A stretch of 64,000 nucleotides of DNA from NCBI RefSeq assembly GCF_048544455.1, contig NC_133536.1:26352152-26416151 (forward strand). Reading direction: 5' to 3'. The position numbers and the translations under genes are program-made. Source of the DNA: Silene latifolia (Eukaryota; Streptophyta; Magnoliopsida; Caryophyllales; Caryophyllaceae). Of this stretch, positions 12,361 to 25,000 are shown in pieces (within the stretch, counting starts at the first letter, position 1; the number at the start of each line of letters is the position of its first letter). The notes beneath the pieces were generated by a model. The model saw only the letters and a program-made list of their open reading frames with translations. It ran no database searches and was not told the DNA's origin.

Positions 12361-12435
12361 GGTAATAATTTTACTTACAGTTGTTGTGATAATTGTTTAA
12401 CTTTCTTTCTGTTTATAATGTTTTAGTTGTTTTTG

Positions 12436-14257
12436 TCAATTTGCAGACTGCACGTGCTGAGGTAATAATTTTACCCGAGGCTCGTTTACATCCTCCTGTT
12501 CCGGATGTATCTGAGAGTAAAGGGCATCGAACATGGATGATCTCATACTCGGATCTGCATTCCGAATTTCATCGAATAACTCCTCCAATCGATCATCGTC
12601 ACAAGTCGGCATTGCCTCCGAACCATCGTACTCCAACTTCCTCCAAAATGCATGTAACACATCAACAGGGACCCGAGATCCGTTTCTAGAAATGCGATGA
12701 AGTGAATAAGCACATAACAAACCAAGTGTAGTAGCCTTTACACAACCGCGATCGATCGTCAAGGCATCTTCCGTCATCTTGGCACCTCTTTCGAATTCTT
12801 CACGCAATTCACAGATGGCATTCTTTGATATTTTTAAAGAAAGTCTGGAAAATAATCGCTGAATCCCCGTCAACCGCCTCGATCTAGATAACTCCAACGA
12901 GTGTCGGATCTCAACATGTTGCGTTTCCATCAAAGAATGAAACCGAATCCAGATGCTATCAACTGCCAGTTTCGCGCTATTCAGCCATCTCTTCAAATTC
13001 GCATGAGCCGACTCAACCCGGGATGTAGAAGTATTCCCAAAATGAGTTATCTTGTTCGTTCTATACTTGGCCCATTTTTCCAAGTGCGGGAACCATTGCC
13101 TCTCAATATAAGCCGTCACTCCCGCCCATTCCCTTGCCAATTTGCCCCACGCAACATTAAACTTATCTTCGGTCTCCGCCTCGACAACCGCAGTAAACAA
13201 GTTAAAAGTTACGTGCTTAGCCCAATTATCCTGTTTCGTGATATCAAGTGCTTTCGTCTCCACGTTAGAATATATATGCCAAAGACATAGCAAGTGAGAC
13301 GAATCTGGAAAAACAATGGGAATCGCGTTCAACAAACCACCCTCGCAATCGAAAATAATAGCATTAGGTTGAACGGCATCATTGAGCAGGGCCTTCAGTT
13401 TCCGTAGTACCCACAGATATTTCTCCTCGGACTCATGCGTCACAAGAGCATACGCGATGACAAAGCTCTTCCCGACGGGTGTGACTCCAACCATCTCAAC
13501 AAGCGGAAGACGGTATTCATTTGTCTTGTACGTGGAATCGATCAATACCACATAATAGTATGATCGAAACATCTTAACGGCTTCGGATGAGCCATGAACA
13601 CGTGGGTTAGCTCATCGGTCTCCGATCGCTGACCCAATAATGAACGTACTTATCTTTGAACCGCAAGTGCTAACATCTCACAGTTGTCGGGTTTCTCCCA
13701 TCTCTTTCCCCCGCCCTTACTTTCGAGAAACGATTGTAGATTTGTCGCCGATTAGGTCTTGACTTTTCCGGATTCCGCTGATGCAAACCCGCACTAATAA
13801 TTGCCGGTCTAACGTGAGCTCTAACTTGGGCATCGATATAAGCCAACTCCTCGTCATCAAACTTTGCAAAGTATCTGTCGCCGTCACAATACAACGTTAA
13901 ACCATGATTATGAAACTCGGATCTCATCACAAGCTGCCACTTATTCTCTTCTAATTCAACAACTTTCATTGAAAATTTGCAATTGCACCACGCGGTAGCC
14001 GTGTTACCCCTCATTAACGAATCGACATCCTTATTTACGGGACCTTTTCCACCCATCCAACAAACAAAATAACGTTGTCTCAAATTCGTGTTACGACCAA
14101 CTTTCTTGTTGCTTGCTCTTTTTATACCAAACCCGAGTCGGAGCCCGATCTCATATGCCCAATTAAACGCTTGAATACTGGATGCAAAGAACAAGGTAGT
14201 CTTAAAATGATCTGAGTAATCAATACCGTCTCCATCGTTAATCACCTGCGCACGCAT
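12436..14257 (-). pseudogene. MULE transposase, FAR1/FHY3-type, interrupted
   Basis: The N-terminal part (14257..13670) is a FAR1-type DNA-binding zinc-finger region: AFNWAYEIGLRLGF, YFVCWMGG, AWCNCKFSMKV and FHNHGL supply the C-C-C-H/H ligands. The C-terminal part (13572..12436) is the MULE transposase domain. It has VVLIDSTYKTN (first catalytic Asp), IIFDCEGGLLNAI (second Asp), LLCLWHIYSNV and RVESAHANLKRWL (candidate Glu). I see no SWIM finger at the C-terminus. The linker between the two parts (about 13590-13690) reads sensibly only by changing frame about three times (KDKYVHYWVSDRRP, then ELTHVFMAHP), so the gene is broken there. It converges with the PMD gene, leaving under 100 bases between them. 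Confidence 0.88.
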
Positions 14258-14524
14258 TTCGATAATTTAGTTATTAATTAATTATTAGCTACGGAACGAG
14301 TCGGAGTAAATAAAAAATAATATAAAAATAATATAAAGACGGTAATTAGTTATTTTATACAAAACAAGTCGGAAGTATTAAAGATAAATTGTTTTATAAT
14401 ATAAAGACGGTATTTAATTATTTTAAATGTTTTATACAAAAAAAAGACGAAAATAAATTATTTTAAATGTTTTATACAAAACGAGTCGGAAACAAAAAAA
14501 AAAAAAAAAAAAAAAAAAAAAACA

Positions 14525-14735
14525 AATTTGGGCCTTGGACGAAGGATTATTTCGTCCAAAAAACCGGTGCCTGACGAAAAAACCCTTCGTCCATAATGGG
14601 CCTTGGACGAAGGATTTTTTCGTCCAGGCCTGGTTTTGGACGAAAAAATCCTTCGTCCAAGGCCCATTATGGACGAAGGGTTTTTTCGTCCAAAACCAGG
14701 TCTGGACGAAAAAGTTCTTCGTCCAGGCCCAGTTC
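14525..14735. repeat. Right subterminal palindrome array of the MULE
   Basis: A dense array of TTGGACGAAGGATT and AATCCTTCGTCCAA in alternating orientation, around a large palindrome centred near 14632 that pairs CCTTGGACGAAGG on one side with its complement on the other. It matches the left array at 10110-10240 in motif and relative position. Confidence 0.78.
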
Positions 14736-15166
14736 GTTTATTTTATTATTTTTTTTTTTTCAATTGCATTTTCAAATAAATCCGTCACAAATTCTATCAT
14801 AATTCCGTCTACATTCATGGCATCTATCCTAATTCGGGATTCAAACGATAATAAAACATAAATTTTTAACAAAACTAAATCGTAAACTAACCTCGTTACT
14901 AGCTTCATTGTTGGAATCGTTGTTAAAATCGTTCCCGTTCATGTTGTTAATTACAAAACCCGACTTTTTTTTGTTTGAAATATTTTAGTGAGACGGTGAC
15001 TTGTGTTTTAGTGAGACGGAAATTGCATTTCTGTTTTGAGACGGAAATTGCATTTTGGTGAGACGGATATGGAGTTATGATATGGAGGGCAAACTTGGAA
15101 ATTTACGTTAATTGTCGACGATATTTAGTAATTTGTCGACGACGTATAGCAGGACCCCTCAGCCAT

Positions 15167-16732
15167 ACGCAGTAGCCACTCTCTTTCCTTACACTCCCTT
15201 TGTCTAGACTCTCCATTATTTGCTTACCATTATTTGTTGGACTCCGCAAAAAAAAAAATATAGGTAAACAATTGATTGGGATAAAAAAAACTCAAAAAAA
15301 AGAGGATAAAACAAATTGGTCTAACCGTGGAGAAATAAAGAATAAACCTTGTTTCCTTTCCGGATAAAACTTAAATACTCGGGATTAAACAAAGAAAATT
15401 TGAAAAAAAAAAGCAATAACAAAACCATCTTATCCAAACAGAGATAGGATGCTGTTTTATCCCTAGTCCTAATGTCTGGGCAAAAAACATAGCTCGACGA
15501 CAATGATTTTTTAGGATTAGGTTGTAATCAACTAATCATCATGTTCTTAGGGAAATTAGACACGAGAATAGAATTAAAGGAGAACCATGGAATGTGTAGA
15601 TGGTACATCATTGGCATGAGCTATCAAGGGAAATAGGGAATAGATGTCCAGTACTTTTTCTCAAACAGCATCATCACTAATGAGTACTATGGAGTATGAT
15701 ATTAGCCTAAAAGTAGGGTTTTGAGGTCGATGTTCCTTTGAGCTCCACTAAACCTACCTCGCTTACTTGATGCCACTCCTTTTTTCGGCTCCAGGAGTTT
15801 CCCCTTCTTTTTAACTTACGATGACATTACCCGATGCCTTAAAGGTTCTCTTGTCTAAGGGGGCTTCCATAGCAGAATGTATGTTTATACTTACCCTAGT
15901 AATTAAGCGAAGTTTTGGATCCTGACTGTTGAAGGATGTTAGGTCAAGAGGGATCCTCCCAGAGTCCCCGAACTAACATAAGTCCATTCCAATGTTCCTG
16001 GTTCAATTAGAAAAATGGCCCTCCTGACTAGTAGCATTACATCTGAGGTTCACTTATATAATTCAAAGCTACTTATATACAAGAATTATATAGTAGATCT
16101 TAATTTTTCGAAAACAAAACGGACAAAATCCCTAACTTTTTTTTCGAGTGTATAGGAAGCCTAACCTAGATCCGCCAAGCTCTCAAGTCGTAAGCCATGG
16201 CAAAGATGCTACAGCCTAGTAATGTAACCAAGAAGTAAGAACAGTAAAGTCAGTAACATGAAGGTTGAAACTGCGTGTCAGTAAACCAAACCCAGGTAAA
16301 ATCTAGACCCAGTTCTCACTATTCTTTTACCAGTGGCAAGTACTTGGCTTTTCTACCCCTAGCATTCCACCTTTCCAAATAAAGCTTTTTCATTGGTGGG
16401 CATAATTCTGACATATTCCAAACCTAAAACACGGAAAATTGACAGTCGATATGACGACAAAATTGAGCAGAGATAGATATACCTGTCATAGTGGTCTTCA
16501 CCATAATTGTAGGGAGCAATCATGCAAAATGAAGATCATGATCAACCTCTCCAAAACATAAAGCTTCTTTTCACATGACATAACAAGAAGCTACAATAGC
16601 ACGTCCTTAGGCTCTAATGTCCCACCATTATACCCATTGCCTCGAAAGCCAATCATCTCTTTCGGCTCCTTCTCATATCCACTTCTTTTCTCTCCTTTTT
16701 CTAGGGATACCCCCTAAGTCAACTTACTTTAG
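15167..16732. other. Intergenic region upstream of the aquaporin gene
   Basis: About 1.5 kb with no ORF of recognisable family. It must contain the promoter of the downstream NIP gene. CT-rich tracts occur just before the TATA box. Confidence 0.55.
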
Positions 16733-16740
16733 TATAAAAA
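16733..16740 (+). promoter_or_regulatory. TATA box of the NIP aquaporin gene
   Basis: TATAAAAA lies 50 bases before the first ATG (16783) and 59 before the second (16792), in a position that would give a short leader. Matched by eye only. Confidence 0.55.
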
Positions 16741-16782
16741 GTCACACTTAAGATAGAATTACTCACACTGAAGCTCTGCAGT

Positions 16783-19700
16783 ATGCATAATATGGATCCT
16801 GAAGACCCGGTTTCTACGCCCTCAACCCCAGCAACCCCTGGTACTCCCGGGGCTCCGCTTTTTGGAGGATTCCGGGGAGATAGACCTAGCGCAACTCGTA
16901 AGAAGTCCCTTCTTGGTAAAGGATGCAATTGTTTCAAGGTCGATACTTGGCCTAATGAGGAAGGGAGCTTGCCTGCTGTCACTTGCACTATTACCATGCC
17001 CCCTCCCCCTGTTCCTCTTGCTAAGAAGGTACTATTTTTAGGATTTTGTCTTCGGCCACAAGCATATATTTTAGAAAAATGTTTTCAAACCTGAAAGATG
17101 TATTTCCTAGATAGTGAAGATTTTGCAGAAATTCTATTCCATAATTTAAGGTAGCATTATATTTTGCTCCCTTCATCCCATATTCCCATTAAGTTCTAGA
17201 TATTTAACTTTGCAGTTGAAGCCAATGACCATTAAGAATTCCAAACAAAAGAATGCACAATGTTGACATTCTGTGGCTACCAAAGTTAAATGACACAATA
17301 TAAGGGGATGGTGGGAATAACAAACAACAGATATAGGGAAGATGAACAAAAATTGGAATGCTATGACGATCAACTGACACGAATTCATCAAAATATATCC
17401 TATAAATCAAGAAAATCAGAGGCTGACCGTTGTTTTAACACTAGTGTGAATGTGCCTGATATTTATCAAATCAACCAGGTGATGGCTGAGTTCATTGGCA
17501 CCCTTATACTCATCTTTGCTGGGACAGCCACTGCCATTGTGAACCAAAAGACACAAGGAACAGAAACACTATTTGGACTTGCTGCCTCGACCGGCCTTGC
17601 TGTCATGATTATCATCCTCTCAACAGGGCACATCTCCGGCGCACATCTCAACCCTTCTGTAACCATTGCCTTCGCTGCATTAAAACATTTTCCATGGACT
17701 CAAGTAAGTAACCACACGCTTTTTTTTGTTGTAAAGGGGCTCCATAGTGCAATTTAATGTGACGGCTTTCGAACTCAAGTCATAAACACCACCACTCAAG
17801 CTACCGGATATTCACAGTAAAAATTACAGTTATACTACCGCTATTCCACGCATTTTAGGAGTAGGGAGAGGATGACCTACTTGCTTACATTGTTTACCAT
17901 AATAGAAGTGTAAAAGTTCCAAGGAACACCTAAAAAAGAAAGGTGTAAAGGACCTCGTGGGATAGATGGGAGTATTCAACCACAGCAGTGAAATCACATA
18001 GAGTTGGCATATATAAAATGTTTTTAACTAGATAACTTTGATATAGGTGCCGGTGTACATAGGAGCACAGATGCTAGCATCCATATGTGCCTCATTCATG
18101 CTGAAGGCAATTTTTCATCCCATTATGGGCGGAGGAGTAACAGTTCCTTCAGTAAATTATGGTCAAGCGTTCGCGTTAGAGTTCATCATCTCATTCAACC
18201 TCATGTTCGTTGTCACTGCGGTAGCCACTGACACAAGAGCTGTAAGCATCATCCTTTTCTTTAACAGTTACTGTACTTTGTTTATGTCAATAAATATAGA
18301 TTACCCTTCTGAAGTAAAATCAGGAAAATCAAAATAACGAAAGGAATTGGAAGTTGTTTACCTTATCCTTCCTTCATTTGATCCTACTTCAAGACCCGGA
18401 CAAAAGTAAATGTATTATGTATGCATGCATCTCCCCAAAGCTAAAATCCATGTTCCGAGAGATACTATAGATAGGTTCAATAAAGAACAAAACTCCATAA
18501 ATAGTGAGCTTTGACTGTCTGCTGTCTCGGAATTTTGTACTTTTCCCCCGGTGCCAAACGTGCATATCTGCTAGATCTGCATGTCTATCTAATATTCTAA
18601 GGACTCAAACCCAAGTTAATTAAAGAAATCCAAAAGTAATAAGAGCCTCTAAATATCATGGCTAACAAAAGAAACAGAGCAAGAACAGGTTAACTGAAGA
18701 AATTCGATGGCAAGGAGGAGAGTGATTAGAAGACAAGTAAACATTACAGCTTGCAAGAATCCAGAAGCAAGTAGAAACAAACAAACTACAAAAGATATTG
18801 GATATGGCAATAAATACTGAAATTTAGGAAGGTAGTATAGTGAACTAGTGAAATATTGAATGAACTTCACAGAACAATGCAAAATGATGCTTCTTGCCTT
18901 ATTGAATATACTGTCAAATATCAGTTCTAGAAACACTGACAAACAATGCCGAATGATATTCTGTAAAAAGGTCTGTGCTTTGTTCTTGTGGGGAGTTATT
19001 ATTTTCGGAAAAAAGAAAGTGCCAAGTATTGACGGAATTTAACAGCATTATAAAACTGAAGTGTTTATGATGTTCTGCAGGTAGGAGAACTTGCAGGAAT
19101 TGCAGTAGGGGCAACTGTCATGCTCAATATTCTCATAGCTGGGTATGCCTACAAGTCTACAACCTTTGATTTCAAATCTAAACTATCTTTAAGCAGTTCT
19201 ACAGATTAAACACTGTTTCTAAACATCTTTAAAAGAGAAAGTAATATCCTAACGAGGTCTTAAATTAAATCAGGTCAAGAAAGGTTCCAAATATTCAAGG
19301 TTAACATCAACCAAAATAATAAAATATTCAAGAAAAATAACTGTGTTTTTTGTTTAGTGGAATTTCTAAAAGACGTTTTAGAAAATATACAAAATGTTTT
19401 CAATAACATGCAATCTACACTTCCAACTACTACCAGTAAATATTCTCAAAGCCCTTTTTTTTAAAGGAGAGTTGGGATCTTTTAAAAGTACAAATAACAA
19501 CCACAGCACCAAGAATGTTAAACTCAAGTTCCACCGCAAAAAGAAGCATCCAAATCATAATTAACTATGAGACTACAAATAACCACCAGCATTTCATGAT
19601 CAAACTGTCTTAATGCTGAGTTTTTCCAGCTGGTATATTTGACTCGCCAAAACAAATAGTGCTAACTCTGGAAGTCTGAATCATGGATCAATCCAAGAGA

Positions 19701-20022
19701 GGAATAATTTCAACATTTCAAGCTTACCATTATGAAAAAACAAAACAGGAACATGCATTCACATCGATTATGAGCATGTAGCTGGACATTATTAAAGCTT
19801 ATTTCCATTTTTTGTAGACCGATGACAGGAGCTTCTATGAACCCAGTAAGAACATTGGGACCAGCCATAGCTGTAAATAATTTCAAAGGCATATGGATAT
19901 ACCTGATTGCCCCAATCCTTGGCGCACTCTGTGGAGCAGGCGTTTACACAGCCGTCAAGCTGCCAGAGGAAGACGAAGATGCCCTCAAACAGCCTTCAGC
20001 AGTTATGAGTTTCAGGAGGTGA
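16783..20022 (+). CDS. NIP6;1: NIP6;1-like nodulin-26-like intrinsic protein (boric acid channel type)
   Basis: Five exons, 16783..17028, 17479..17703, 18047..18241, 19081..19142 and 19818..20022, with standard GT/AG borders give 310 aa. MHNMDPEDP offers two ATGs; family alignment from memory favours Met 4 (16792). The N-terminus [20 protein letters not shown] matches NIP6;1 and includes the TPG repeat that in NIP5;1 is linked to membrane polarity. The pore motifs are GAHLNPS (Asn near 140) and GASMNPVRT (Asn near 251, selectivity-filter Arg near 254), i.e. NPS/NPV as in NIP subgroup II. Six membrane segments are distributed over exons 2-5, and the tail ends SFRR. The expected role is passive boric acid (and other small solute) transport at the plasma membrane. 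The family is certain; NIP6;1 versus NIP5;1 orthology is likely on the N-terminus and the KLPEEDE tail. Confidence 0.93.
17170..17320. mobile_element. Possible degenerate Stowaway-like MITE in NIP intron 1
   Basis: CTCCCTTCATCCCATATTCC at the left is loosely inverted at the right as GGGGATGGTGGGAAT, and ATTTAACTTTG is inverted as CAAAGTTAAAT. The ends are too diverged to fix borders or a TA duplication. Confidence 0.35.
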
Positions 20023-20266
20023 AAGCATTGATCATCGAAGATGTTTCCTCGTGATTTAAAAATCACAGGTTTTACATGCCTCTTGAGCTGTGTAGTAGAT
20101 GGTAAATATGTTTAAAGACCAATCAACAACTAAAAATAGAATCGAGTGGTTTGTGGAACAAGAGTGAACTCTTTGTTTTGCGTTTTGTCAATGTGAGAAA
20201 TTAAGATCCATCTCAATAGTCAAGACTCCTATGCTGTTTTACCTGAGCGTGAAAGGTACTTATCAT

Positions 20267-20707
20267 TAGAGGTGATAAAACTGACCAGTCTCACATAGCA
20301 GGATCTAAGCCTTGAGTTAGACCAAAAAATAACCTGAATATGACCCAAACCCAAATTGCCCCGACTGCATATTTTCTGAAGTTGATATTAAATTGATCTG
20401 AAACGACCCTACCAGAAATCCAGGATCCAAAACTACACAACCCGAAATGACTCAAAATGATTAATTTGATATCACGTTTGAGATTAATTATTTTCCAAAT
20501 AACAAAGACCATAAAAGTCAAGACACGAAATAACTTGGAAAAAAATTATTGACCCGGCTCATAAGACTAGCTACTTATCTGGAATGACCCATACAGCCAT
20601 ACCTGAAATGGTTTGAGGAGCACACCCAAAACAAACATAATCCAGAAAGGGCCCGACCCGAAGTGTCGTCTTACACACCCAAAATGACCCGACCTGAGTG
20701 ACCTCTA
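20267..20707. mobile_element. hAT-like MITE downstream of the NIP gene
   Basis: It begins TAGAGGTGATAAAACTGACC and ends as the inverse of TAGAGGTCACTCAGGTCGGG. The inside is rich in ACCCGA/GACCCG words, as in the better preserved copy type at 28105-28760. I could not see a matching 8-bp target duplication. Confidence 0.45.
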
Positions 20708-22031
20708 TGCGTGGTATATTTGCATGCAACTTTATTTTTTAAAATGTTGTCCTATACTCCTATCATGCAAAAACCATTAATGCACCCACACATTTAAACA
20801 CCAGACAGTAGTTGGCGGAGCTGTTCATATGCCTATACAACCTACTGAAAGGGAAGAATACGAAAATGAAAGTACACTACGCAGTTTCCTTAAAAGAGCC
20901 TGTGGCGAGTAAGCCAATAAAATGTACACATCTCTACCCGTGTTGAAAAAACACAGGGGGATCACCCATAGTAAAAATAGCATCAGAAAGACTAGACTAG
21001 ACTAGAAGAGTAAAGAATAATAATTCGTAATATCAGGAACGCAACAAGTTTGTTTCGCCGTTTTTTTATTTCATCATATTCCACACTCAAAAAAAAAAGT
21101 TGAATTTTGCTTCCATTGAAATGGGATAATCAGGGAACTAACGCCTTGAATACAAAACACTGAAATAGATACAGATACCACCAATAAAAAGTAAGGGCTA
21201 ACCTGCTTGATTTGAATGTCACAAATGAGGCACCTTCAATCAGTCAGAAACCAGCCGGCCAAATTCAGATATAAGGTTCGAAATGAAGCCCTCGGAGACG
21301 ACAATTCTTTGTAATAGAAACCCCAACTCTTACCTGAACACAGCATCTTCTTCATTAACACACAACAAATCACAACTCAATCACGATAACTGGAGTCAGC
21401 AGCATAATATGTTCATATAATCAACATCTTGCAACTGCTGAGTTGCAACCAACTAAAATGTATAGAGAATCGAGTACAGAAACTGTTTCCTTCCCAACTC
21501 GAGTTATGTGCATTCCTCTCCAATCACATTGCAAGTGAACGCCATTTGAATAATGTTTAGCATAGCATACCTATATTAATATAGAGCAATCTTGCTTAAG
21601 ATAAGGCCATCGCCCAAGAAAATGTTTAAATTAGCCAACGTAAAAAAGGCAGGCTAAGGAGTAACTAAATGGCAGGTACTACACGCGACATGAATGCTAT
21701 AAATACGTCAAAGATGCAGACCATTGCAGACATTCTGAAGTCCAGATTACGATACATCATGCAAAATCTCTCAAAGGGTTTGCAAGATTGGAGTCATCAA
21801 CCCATCATGTTCGACACCAACAAGTACATATCACCTTTCTCAGTATCAGATGCCAGAGAATTAACAGAAAACTCGACAAACAGTAAACTGATTTGAAAGT
21901 TTGAAATTTGCAATATATCATATTTTGGGTGCAAGAAGTTTTCTATTACAACAAAAAATAATCTCCAACTAGTGCAGTTAAGAGCTATCTGCTCATACTG
22001 GCAACAAAAGCAGCTGGAAAACATGACAACC
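20708..22031. other. Intergenic region between convergent NIP and RPL7 genes
   Basis: About 1.3 kb between the 3' ends of two convergent genes. No coding sequence or clear repeat; the small ORF near 21669 looks like chance. Confidence 0.55.
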
Positions 22032-25000
22032 CTAATTCATCTTATCAATCAGCTCATTAATATGCTCTTCGCGATTCCCTGAGTCTCCTCCTATCTTGTA
22101 TGGATTTTTCTTCCCGCCAAGAGCATCTTCTGGCCTGGCAAGAACGAAGGGCCAAAGAAAACGAGCTACTTCCTTAAAATGTGGACCAACATTGGCAATC
22201 TCATGGACCAAATCCTCAAGACATAAAATACCATGTTTCCCCAATGCCTGAATTATGAAAAAAGAAGGAAAGAAATAGAACACTCGTGTTACATGAGAAT
22301 TTGCAGGCCAAAAGCCAGTGGAAAATAAATGTATATATTTGCAGTAACCACGAATTCTAATACCTTCTCAATGATGTTATTGTCTGTAAGAGGAACCGTT
22401 TCTTTTCCCAGTCTCCCACGACCCTTCTTGAAGATGAGGTCCCTCACATTCTTTAAATTTGGATAACTAAATGGAGCAAAATCCCAATATAAATGGCAGC
22501 AGGAGACATCAAAAGAACACCAAGACAATTTAATATAAATGAATCTATATTATATCGATGCATGATAAGGCAGTATCCTTACCCATAGGTTACAAATGGC
22601 TCCACCTTCTCCAGCAGAGATAGAGTCCCTTCAGTAGCTTTCAAAAAGACACCATTGAATATTCTCTTTAAACCCAAGGACTTCAGAATTTTTTCTAGTT
22701 TTGGATGGATGGCTTTTTTACTGTAAAGAGCAAAAGAATCAGCAAACAAGACGGGAATACTAAAGGTAGATCTGTATAAAAGATACTCGTGCATAAGAAA
22801 TAATGAACTAACCCTTGAATTCGAATAACAAAAAGCAGATTTGAAGATGGAGCTGTGTCAGAAGTTTTCCGTCTCTTTACTCTGTGCTTCATCTTAACAA
22901 TATCCATTTCCTAATTCAAGTTCCAACGGGAAAGAACACAGTAAGAATGATATGAAAGTTACAAGTGAGACTCACTCTGTCAAGCATGAACATGAAAAAT
23001 GAGGTCTACGAAAAAGAAACGCCAAAATTACAAGCAACATAAAAGCTATGTATGACATGAACATAGAATGTGTAATTGTTCTTAGATTGCAAATTTTACT
23101 ATTGCATAAACACTTGATGCAAATCTCGGTCCTTCTGTCGAGTAACCCAAGAATATGAATTTTTGGAAGGGTGACCCGTAAACCCTCACAGCTGTGATAT
23201 AGCAAGTTAGATACTTAGATCACACTAACACCAACCTGAAGCAATGGACCCTATTACTAAAATGTAAGACAATGGACTAAAGAGTGGTGCACCACCTTGC
23301 TTCCACTATCTCATCAGGTTCCTCACCATTACCCAAATAGTTCGAAGGCTCCGCAAATTTTGTGGGGTCAGGGTTTTGGATGTAGGCAGGCTGACCATTG
23401 TATTTGCAACACAAATAGTTTTTTTTTTTTAAAATGACCCGGAATTCAAAATAGCGTCAAGGATTACTTCGAATGAGTGCTACTTCACAATCAAAAGAAA
23501 CGCACAGAGTTTAGTAATACCAGATTATTCTTTCCACTACCCATGAAAACATTCTCAAATCTTAATAAACATCCCTAAAGTGGTTTCCTAATACGTATCG
23601 CAAGCATCAATAGCCTAAACTTAAAAAGCCAACATGTAGGATAAGACATCCAGATAAACCTTTTATTTCAGTCGACGTTTTAAAAGGTGACAGGCTCTCC
23701 AAGCTACAAACATCCATGGGGACGAGCCTCATGCACACGAGACACGCATTCGAAAATAAATTTGTACATTCAAAATTAAACTTTGTTCAACAATACCCTT
23801 TTGGGTCTTATAGCGAGCCAATATGTCAAGAAGAACACAGTAGGGGCAGTGTGGCAAAGGGAAGAGCAAAAATAAAGATCTGATATAGGAGGAAAAAAAT
23901 GAAAGGGAAAATTGCTTAGTACTGAGACTCACTAGCTGCGCCTTACGTATATTGCGACCCTAAGGCAGTCCGTAACATTTAGGCTGATGTAGCCTTGCAC
24001 CTAGGTGCTCCCGAGGTGTGCTTTTTTAAAAGAATATCTGGGTAAAATTCTAAACGTTCATAATAGTGAGACCTAAGTGCGCACATCAGCACACCCTCAA
24101 TGAAACTTACAGAAACTTGATGAACTAAAACTGCCACTGCTGCAATTTAGCTGGAGTCATTAGGCTATCAAGCTTAATTATTTATCAGCCTAATTTGTTT
24201 AAATCGGTTATCTTTTAGTCCTCGCTATATTTATACACAATATCAAAAGATATTATCACCAAGGATTTCTCATCACCATTATGTTCCATAACATTTAAGA
24301 CATTTTGAAGTACAAGATCAAGTTGAAATCTGAAACAGCATGATTATTCGATTAACCACAAAGCATGTATCAATGTCTTGAATACCTCACCTCACTAGTC
24401 ATTCTTTTCTCCCATCAAAATAATTGCCAATATGAGAACATGGAGCACGTCTCTCCATGCAAACCCAAAATTCCAAAGTCCCTCATAAACTAGGGACAGA
24501 ACGAAGTTTTTCTTCACATTGCTCTATGACTCCACCAACACCCACCAAATCGCAAATTTCAGTGACTACTCATCATGAGAAAATGTATTCAACTATTCAC
24601 CATACAGATTACTTTAAGCCACCAACAGTAAAACGAAACCATCACAGTTCACGAGAGTATAGATTTGCATTAGTGGCAATATCCAATATTCCAATGCGTG
24701 CAAAAATGCTAGCTTTACCCACATAAATATAGAATAAACTCTTCAAAGCGACACATCTTTTAAACAGTACCCAAAAGCTTCTTTTTTCCCCTTAGTTGTC
24801 ACATATGACTAATCAAGCAACAAAATCCTAACTCAAAACCAAATCAACTCTCAAAACATTTATTTCCAACCATTTCCATAATCAATAAGGAAAACAAATT
24901 ACTTGATTATAATAGCTCCTCTAATCAATAAGCAAGGCAAATCCGTAGCTAAAGATCACTACCAAGTACCATCCATCTATTTTTTTTCTTAGGCAATAAA

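Larger units (their letters stand above)
9693..15157 (-). mobile_element. Mutator-like DNA transposon (MULE) with transposase and plant-mobile-domain genes
   Basis: About 5.5 kb bounded by long terminal inverted repeats. The left end, around 9693-9780, includes GTCGTCGACAAATTACTAAA. Its inverse lies at about 15075-15157, and roughly 80 bp match with small gaps. Flanking CTCAGTCAT (9684..9692) and CTCAGCCAT (15158..15166) fit a 9-bp target duplication with one mismatch. Inside are a FAR1-type MULE transposase gene on the minus strand and a PMD gene on the plus strand, converging near 12.4 kb. Palindrome arrays lie inside both ends. Both genes are interrupted, so this copy is probably not autonomous now, but its ends look intact. 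Confidence 0.88.
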
